From a virus, in IMG/VR virus record IMGVR_UViG_3300048011_000030, positions 1 to 58,131 of that record: a DNA stretch of 58,131 bases. One strand, written 5' to 3'. Shown piece by piece: positions 52,392 through 58,131 of the stretch (position 1 is its first letter; each line of letters opens with the position of its first letter). The notes below the pieces were generated by a model. It ran no database searches. It worked only from the letters and a program-made list of their open reading frames with translations, and had not been told where the DNA came from. The translations under genes were made by a program, and so were the position numbers.

Positions 52392-52727
52392 ATGGCACGT
52401 TGGGATGTAATACCTAGCACAGAGAACAGTACGATTAAGGGTACTATCCAGTGCGATGAGGATGGGTCGAGTCACTGGCAGGTGTATCAGGATGAGAAAC
52501 CTTTCCTAGAGCAGGCTAAAAAGGATCGTGATCTTTCGGACAGTGGGTTTAATAAGAAAGACCTAGGGTTTAAAAAGTTCGCTACAGTTCCTGATATCGT
52601 AGCCATTGAAATAAAAAACAAGTGGGGCATTGATTTGCATGATTCGGCAACGATGAAAGATAAAGACATGATGGCTAAGTTCATGGTTATCTTCAAGCAA
52701 AACTACCCCCACCTCATGTCTTATTAA
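52392..52727 (+). CDS. Hypothetical head-region protein (111 aa)
   Basis: Begins MARWDVIPSTENSTIKGTIQ. A Lys/Asp-rich middle is followed by a helical end (KDKDMMAKFMVIFKQNYPHL). Position between capsid and adaptor suggests a head-completion or connector role. AGAGGAA precedes the ATG. Confidence 0.55.
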   Translation: MARWDVIPSTENSTIKGTIQCDEDGSSHWQVYQDEKPFLEQAKKDRDLSDSGFNKKDLGFKKFATVPDIVAIEIKNKWGIDLHDSATMKDKDMMAKFMVIFKQNYPHLMSY

Positions 52728-52738
52728 GGAGATTTAAG

Positions 52739-53632
52739 ATGGCAACATACGTAGAATTTGTAGGATCTGGTGACTTCACTGGTGATAACGCAGGGTTGAT
52801 TAGATCCTGGGCAAACAGAGATGTTTCTGTATTGTCTAACTCAGTGGTGACGCGGTGTTTTAATTACGCAGCAGATAAAGCTTACAGAACTCTACGTGTG
52901 CCACCACTAGAAATTACTAGGCTTTATGATGTAAATGGTACGCAAGAAGAAATTGATGCAGCAGGAGCATCAGGAGATTTACCAGATATTGGGCCAAGTG
53001 CTTATCAAGGTGGCAATGTACTCACTATGCCAACCCCCAAAGATTTAATTGATATTGTATTTATACGTAATGCTAACACAACAATTAAAAACCAAGGCAT
53101 TGTATATAACGAAAAAGTAGACGTTAGAACCTTTAATGATGGTTATAGTCAAACTAAAGATTTCAACTTTTATACCAGAATAGGAGACGAAATAAAACTT
53201 CACGGTAAGTTTGCTAGAGGAGATGTACTAGAAATTCATTACTACAGACGTTTACCCGCACTAGATGCTACTTACTCTGCTACTTACAATAACTGGAAAG
53301 CAGGACTAGGTACTTTAGATATCAGTGGCGTAGCAACAACTTACTCCGCTGCCGTAGATAAAACAGAAGCTTCTTTTGACACAAGGCTGGCAGAAGATTC
53401 TTCTTATTGGGTAGGTAATGAAGCAGCTCATTGGTTAAGAGATGAAAATGAAAGGATCGTTTTGTTTGGGGCACTGTTAGAGGTATCTATATATTTAAAT
53501 GATAATGAAGAAATACAAAAGTATCAAATATTATTTGATCAAGAGATATCAGAATTAAACAAAGAAGAGCTGATTCGTAAAACAAAAGGCGGCAACTTAG
53601 CAATGTCATTCGCATACGATAACTTGCTGTAG
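52739..53632 (+). CDS. Head-tail adaptor protein (tail tubular A / SU10-adaptor-like, 297 aa)
   Basis: Connects portal to tail nozzle. The middle and end, EIHYYRRLPALDATY, WVGNEAAHWLRDENERIV and LEVSIYLNDNEEIQKYQ, fit the adaptor pattern of T7 gp11 and SU10-type proteins: a helical core with an embedded beta domain. AAGGAG precedes the ATG. It is in the expected order after the capsid gene. Confidence 0.72.
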   Translation: MATYVEFVGSGDFTGDNAGLIRSWANRDVSVLSNSVVTRCFNYAADKAYRTLRVPPLEITRLYDVNGTQEEIDAAGASGDLPDIGPSAYQGGNVLTMPTPKDLIDIVFIRNANTTIKNQGIVYNEKVDVRTFNDGYSQTKDFNFYTRIGDEIKLHGKFARGDVLEIHYYRRLPALDATYSATYNNWKAGLGTLDISGVATTYSAAVDKTEASFDTRLAEDSSYWVGNEAAHWLRDENERIVLFGALLEVSIYLNDNEEIQKYQILFDQEISELNKEELIRKTKGGNLAMSFAYDNLL

Positions 53633-53643
53633 AGGAGTGTACG

Positions 53644-56600
53644 ATGGGATTTAGAGATTCAGATAATATAATTGAACCTGTTGACAACGGCAATGTCTTT
53701 GATCTGGCAGAACCTATTGATGATGGTAACGTTTTTGATACAGACACCGGAGCTACTGCTATATCTTCTACCAGCGAAGCTGCTGCCAGTGCCTTCGCTG
53801 CAGCAAACGCCGCAGATGGGGTTACTTTAAGTGAAACCAATGCTGCTGCAAGTGCCGCGGCGGCTGCAATAAGCGAAGCTAATGCTTCCACCTCGGAAAA
53901 CAATTCATCAACCTCAGAGAGCAATGCAGCTACTTCAGAGACAAACGCGGCTACTTCTGCAGCCAATGCTTCAACTTCAGAGACTAATTCTGCCAGCTCT
54001 GCTTTAGCTGCAGCTAGTTCTGAGAGTAACGCGGCTACTTCTGCTACAGCTTCCGCTAACTCTGCTACTGCCTCTGCCAACTCTGCTTCTTTAGCTTCAA
54101 CTTCAGAATCTAACGCAGCTACTTCTGAATCTAACGCTAGCTCTTTTGCACAAAGCGCTTTATCTTCTTTAACTTCTGTTACAAATATATTTGATAGCTT
54201 TGACGACAGGTACTTAGGATCTAAAACAAGTGACCCCACATTAGATAACGATGGTAACACCTTAATTATTGGAACTATTTACTGGAACTCTACTGAAGGG
54301 GAACTTAAATTTTATAATGGTACTATTTGGGAAGCCCCCAGTGCAGCTGCTGCTACCAGTGCAACTAACGCTGCTACGTCAGAATCTAACGCAGCTACTT
54401 CAGCTACCGCTTCTGCTACCAGCGCTACTGCCTCTGAGACATCTAACGTTGCCAGTAATACTGCTAAACTAGCTGCTCAAGCGGCACAAACCGCAGCAGA
54501 GTTAGCGGAGACTAATGCTGAAACAGCTGAGACTAATGCTTCTACTCAAGCAACTAATGCTTCCACTTCAGCAAATAACGCTGCTACGTCAGAATCTAAC
54601 GCAGCTACTTCAGCTACAGCTTCTCAAACATCTGCTACAGCATCTCAGGTTTCTCGCTTGGCTGCTGAGACAGCTGAAACTAACGCTGAAACAGCTGAAA
54701 CTAATGCTGCCGCAAGTGAAACTGCTGCTAGCACAAGTGAGACTAATGCAGCAACAAGTGCATCGACTGCTTCTACAGGTGCAACAACAGCTACAACTAA
54801 GGCTAGTGAAGCGGCTACTAGTGCAACCAATGCAGCTACGTCAGAAACTAACGCTGAGACAGCTGAGACCAATGCTGAAACAGCGGAGACTAATGCTTCT
54901 ATCTATGCAACTAACGCTGCTACTTCTGCAACTAACTCAGCAACAAGTGCAACATCTTCTGATACTGCTAGAGCAGCTAGTGTAGTAGCTAAAGTCGCTG
55001 CAGAAACAGCGGAAACTAATGCAGAAACAGCAGAAGCTAATGCTCTTGCTTCTAAAAACGCAGCAGCTACTTCAGCTACGAACTCTGCTAACTCTGCAGC
55101 AGAAGCTTCTACTTCAGAAAATAATGCTGCTGTATCTGCAGCCACTGCTACAACTAAGGCCAGCGAGTCTTCTACTTCAGCTACAGCAGCTGCGGCTTCT
55201 GCTACCTCTGCTTCTGCTTCCAAGGATGCGGCTCTTGCAGCTCTAGACAGTTTTGATGACAGATATCTTGGTCAAAAAAGCTCTGACCCTACAGTAGACA
55301 ATGATGGCGATGCTCTTGTGGCAGGTGCTTTGTATTTTAATACCACTGACTCTGTAATGAAAGTTTACGAAGGTAGTGTTTGGGTTTCAGCTTACACCTC
55401 TTTGTCTGAAGCCTTGTTAATTTCTCAAAACTTATCTGATTTAAATGATATAGCTACTGCAAGAACTAACCTGGGGGTAGAAATTGGAACTGATGTACAA
55501 GCGTACTCCAGTGTACTTGCAGCCACAACTGCATCTTATACTACTGCGATCAATACAAAAATAAATAACATAGAAACTAACGCAGATGTAACTGATGTTA
55601 CTAACGTCACTGCTGCTGGTGCACTGATGGATAGCGAGGTAACTAACCTTGATCAAGTAAAAGCCTTTAATTCCTCAGATTATGTTTCAGTATCTGGCGA
55701 TTCTATAACAGGTAACTTGTCCTTCGGCGACAACGACAAAGCCATCTTCGGCGCTGGGTCTGATTTGCAGATTTACCATGATGGATCGAATAGTTATATC
55801 AAAGATAACGGGACAGGAAACCTCCGAATAAATGCTGGTGAGCTGACACTTACGAATGCAGCCGACAATCAAAATAGAATTGTTACCACGTCTGATGGCA
55901 CTGTTTATCTTTACAACGGGGGTTCAATCAAACTCGCCACCACCAGCACAGGCGTAGACATCACGGGTACTTTGACCAGCGATGGGCTGACTGTGGATGG
56001 GTCAGGGGTGGAAGTTATTTCTGTCAACTCAACACAAAATGGTGCGCAAATTAACTTTGACAGCGCATCAACTTCAGTAGACTGGTCTATTGGTGTATCA
56101 AACAGCGCCGATGGTGACTTTTTAATTTATCAAAGTGGTTCAGGCAGCGGTGACATAAACCTTTACACAGGCGGTTTAAAACGCCAAGAAATAAACCGAA
56201 ACGGCGACATCAGCTTCTACGAGGCCACAGGCACCACGCCAAAGTTCTTCTGGGATGCGGATGCTGAGAGCTTGGGCATTGGGGTTTCTTCTATTAGTAA
56301 TATAGTAGGGACTGGTTATCCACAGCTACAAGTTGGCGGTTCAGTTTCAGGAATTATTGATATAACTTCTGGTTCAAATCTTGGCATAAGAATGTCTGCT
56401 GATGGAAACCTTCCTACTATTGCGTCAAGAACTCAAGGGTGGCCTTTACGCTTCAGCACAACACCAACTGGTGGCTCCGCCACAGAACGTATGCGCATCG
56501 ACAGCAGCGGTAATGTCGGGATTGGGGTGGCTCCTTATAGCTGGTCTAATTTAACAGCACTTCAACTTGAGAGAGCTAGTGTATCAGGCGGTGACCCTGA

Positions 56601-57363
56601 CACATACTTTACGTCTAATGGATATTATTCAACAACTGCACCTTCTGGTTGGAAATATGGGTCAGCGACTACCGCAACGCAGATGTATATGAACGCATCA
56701 GGTGGGGAGTTTGTGTTTAGGAATGCCACCTCTGGTACGACTAATGCTTCAATCTCTTGGTCAGAAGCCATGCGCATCGACAGCAGCGGTAACTTGCTGG
56801 TGGGTAAGACGAGTGCTAACAATACAACTGCTGGAACAACAATATACGGTTCGGCCCCAGGCAATATGTCTTTAGTAAGAGATAGTGGTAGTTCTATTGT
56901 AATGAACCGTCTAAACTCTGACGGCGACATTGCAGTGTTCCGCAAAAACGGCACCACTGTGGGGAGTATTGGGTCTGAGGTTGCTGATACAACTTTACAG
57001 ACCGATCTCTATATTCACGGACGCAGCACTGTTGGTGGTTCAAGCGCAAACAACTCTCGCCTTTGGTTATTAGGCGGCGACAGTGGAATTGTGTTAGATG
57101 GTCATACAAACGCCATCTTACCTACAGACGAAAACAGCTACGAAGATGCTCGTACAGATATTGGCTCTGCGGATTACCGCTTCAAAGACCTCTACCTGTC
57201 TGGCACAGTCAATGCTAACTCAGTAGACCTCGGCAGCTTTGTCGTAACAGAAACAAATGGACACTTGTACTTTTCAGTAGGAGGTGTCAACAAAATGAAA
57301 CTAGATTCCTCTGGAAACCTACAGGTAGTAGGGAACGTTGACTCTAACGCAACCATAACTTAA
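53644..57363 (+). CDS. Alanine-rich tail fibre (1239 aa)
   Basis: The N terminus has a paired motif (EPVDNGNVFDLAEPIDDGN). Then come some 500 residues of Ala/Ser/Thr/Asn/Glu repeats of the kind ATSETNAATS, a trimeric coiled-coil shaft. Two copies of a domain with FDDRYLGxKxSDPT, at about 54190-54345 and 55240-55395, interrupt and end this shaft. The C-terminal 600 residues are beta modules with MRIDSSGN-type repeats and a YHDGSNSYIKDNGTGN segment. The end is SNATIT. It is followed by the repeated leader of the next fibre gene. GAGGAG precedes the ATG. Confidence 0.85.
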   Translation: MGFRDSDNIIEPVDNGNVFDLAEPIDDGNVFDTDTGATAISSTSEAAASAFAAANAADGVTLSETNAAASAAAAAISEANASTSENNSSTSESNAATSETNAATSAANASTSETNSASSALAAASSESNAATSATASANSATASANSASLASTSESNAATSESNASSFAQSALSSLTSVTNIFDSFDDRYLGSKTSDPTLDNDGNTLIIGTIYWNSTEGELKFYNGTIWEAPSAAAATSATNAATSESNAATSATASATSATASETSNVASNTAKLAAQAAQTAAELAETNAETAETNASTQATNASTSANNAATSESNAATSATASQTSATASQVSRLAAETAETNAETAETNAAASETAASTSETNAATSASTASTGATTATTKASEAATSATNAATSETNAETAETNAETAETNASIYATNAATSATNSATSATSSDTARAASVVAKVAAETAETNAETAEANALASKNAAATSATNSANSAAEASTSENNAAVSAATATTKASESSTSATAAAASATSASASKDAALAALDSFDDRYLGQKSSDPTVDNDGDALVAGALYFNTTDSVMKVYEGSVWVSAYTSLSEALLISQNLSDLNDIATARTNLGVEIGTDVQAYSSVLAATTASYTTAINTKINNIETNADVTDVTNVTAAGALMDSEVTNLDQVKAFNSSDYVSVSGDSITGNLSFGDNDKAIFGAGSDLQIYHDGSNSYIKDNGTGNLRINAGELTLTNAADNQNRIVTTSDGTVYLYNGGSIKLATTSTGVDITGTLTSDGLTVDGSGVEVISVNSTQNGAQINFDSASTSVDWSIGVSNSADGDFLIYQSGSGSGDINLYTGGLKRQEINRNGDISFYEATGTTPKFFWDADAESLGIGVSSISNIVGTGYPQLQVGGSVSGIIDITSGSNLGIRMSADGNLPTIASRTQGWPLRFSTTPTGGSATERMRIDSSGNVGIGVAPYSWSNLTALQLERASVSGGDPDTYFTSNGYYSTTAPSGWKYGSATTATQMYMNASGGEFVFRNATSGTTNASISWSEAMRIDSSGNLLVGKTSANNTTAGTTIYGSAPGNMSLVRDSGSSIVMNRLNSDGDIAVFRKNGTTVGSIGSEVADTTLQTDLYIHGRSTVGGSSANNSRLWLLGGDSGIVLDGHTNAILPTDENSYEDARTDIGSADYRFKDLYLSGTVNANSVDLGSFVVTETNGHLYFSVGGVNKMKLDSSGNLQVVGNVDSNATIT

Positions 57364-57483
57364 ATTTTTAGGGCGTCCCTCCGGGGACGTCCCGCCTAGT
57401 AGGAGATACGAACATGGCAATTAAAATCGCAGGTACTACCGTTATAGACGACAGCCGGAATATTAATATACAAACGGTTCAAG
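57357..57483. repeat. 127-bp exact direct repeat, copy 2
   Basis: Identical to bases 1-127, after which sequence differs. It holds the stem-loop at 57371-57393, the ribosome binding site and the first codons of the gene at 57414. See copy 1 for the interpretation as a circularisation or variant junction. Confidence 0.95.
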
Positions 57484-58131
57484 TTGGAACCAACACCGTT
57501 ACTACAGCTTCTGACATTGCTCTCAGTGCTAACGTAGCAATCAACGCAGAAAACAGTTTGTCATTTGGCATGACTGATGGCACATCTGGGTATTACAGAT
57601 GGATGTTTGGCAATAACTCTAAAACCGGCGGCACAGCTGGCGGCGTTGAAAAGATGCGCCTTGATAAGGATGGCAATTTAACACTAGCCGGCACAGTAGA
57701 CGGAGTAAATATACAGACCCTTAATACTACAGCTGGTGCCGCCTTACCTAAAGCTGGCGGTACTATGAGTGGTAACTTAACAGTTAGCAAGACAAACCCT
57801 CTCATAAGGCTGTATGATAGCAACACTGGCACTGACACATTCCCTGCGATTGAATTTGACACTGCTAACACCCAAGGCGTAGCTATAGAGTTTAACGAGT
57901 TTGACACTGAACTTCCTGTTTCTGGTTACGGTCTTGTAGTCAAAGGAAGTAGTACAAACACACAATTCCCTGGCACAGGTACGTTATCTTTTAATGTCTT
58001 AGGTAATATCTATGCGGGTGCTACATCTTTAGGTTCTCTTAACAAAGTATTCCACGATGGCTACCACCCCAATGCTGACGACGCAGACACTCTGGACGGA
58101 CAACACGGGAGTTACTATACAGGCTATACTG
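57414..58131 (+). CDS. Tail fibre, incomplete at window end (alternative version of the gene at 58)
   Basis: Starts with the same 23 residues as the gene at 58, then departs completely for about 200 residues (SDIALSANVAINAENSL and onward) before returning to the same GYHPNADDADTLDGQ-type module. The last 44 bases equal 798-841, and only scattered changes precede them from about 58047. It is therefore either an alternative allele of that gene or a tandem paralog. The gene runs off the window. Confidence 0.8.
   Translation, partial: MAIKIAGTTVIDDSRNINIQTVQVGTNTVTTASDIALSANVAINAENSLSFGMTDGTSGYYRWMFGNNSKTGGTAGGVEKMRLDKDGNLTLAGTVDGVNIQTLNTTAGAALPKAGGTMSGNLTVSKTNPLIRLYDSNTGTDTFPAIEFDTANTQGVAIEFNEFDTELPVSGYGLVVKGSSTNTQFPGTGTLSFNVLGNIYAGATSLGSLNKVFHDGYHPNADDADTLDGQHGSYYTGYT

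Noticed and set aside
53487-54260. A 257-codon - strand frame rich in Ala, Leu, Val and Glu
   Set aside because: It is the mirror of the repeated Ala/Ser/Thr codons of the fibre shaft and lacks a start signal.

Overview
The window looks like nearly all of the genome of a lytic, T7-like marine podovirus. Evidence is a T7-type RNA polymerase, family A DNA polymerase, gp4-type primase-helicase, gp2.5-type SSB, SU10-type capsid protein, portal and adaptor, very large internal virion proteins and no integrase. The host is probably a marine alphaproteobacterium. This is inferred from the host-like DUF1127 and DUF1289 genes, the B12-dependent ribonucleotide reductase and ThyX, which are common in phages of Roseobacter, SAR116 and SAR11 relatives. 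I cannot name the species.

Layout. 1-4961 (+): a long tail fibre gene, a fibre assembly protein and a small gene. 5033-6866 (+): a phage promoter and a class II ribonucleotide reductase. 6894-12551 (+): a probable tail nozzle and three modular tail/adhesin proteins ending in a glycine-rich domain. 12626-26527 (+): internal virion proteins, one with a transglycosylase-like domain, one with a nuclease-like N terminus, and at the end a 1166-residue protein that carries all four signature motifs of single-subunit RNA polymerases. 26536-26578: a bidirectional terminator. 26583-41737 (-): the early and replication genes, read leftward, with the T7-like RNA polymerase next to last. Many of these genes overlap by 1-11 bases and are probably translationally coupled. 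One + strand gene, a probable small terminase subunit, sits inside this block with its own promoter and terminator (36052-36676). 41738-42394: a divergent noncoding region rich in short repeats, possibly an origin. 42395-57363 (+): large terminase, portal, lysis-type membrane proteins, scaffold, capsid, adaptor and an alanine-rich tail fibre. The last 0.7 kb restarts the tail fibre gene of position 58 with a different sequence.

The main discovery is a likely two-polymerase transcription programme. The virion-module polymerase (23027-26527) would enter with the DNA. A 4-copy hairpin element, three copies of which stand 45-56 bases before leftward genes, is a candidate target for it. The leftward operon then makes the T7-like polymerase. 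A second repeated motif, TAAGTTCCTTATAG, occurs five times and ends like a T7 promoter (TATAGGGAGA). It would drive the late genes, the lone terminase gene and the reductase. The two polymerase genes lie tail to tail. This scheme is inferred from sequence; no expression data are available here.

The first 127 bases recur exactly at 57357-57483. The simplest reading is a circular or circularly permuted map of about 57.4 kb, with the final 648 bases an alternative version of the tail fibre. Two tandem fibre genes are the other possibility. I found no tRNA, CRISPR, insertion sequence, integrase or recognisable free endolysin.
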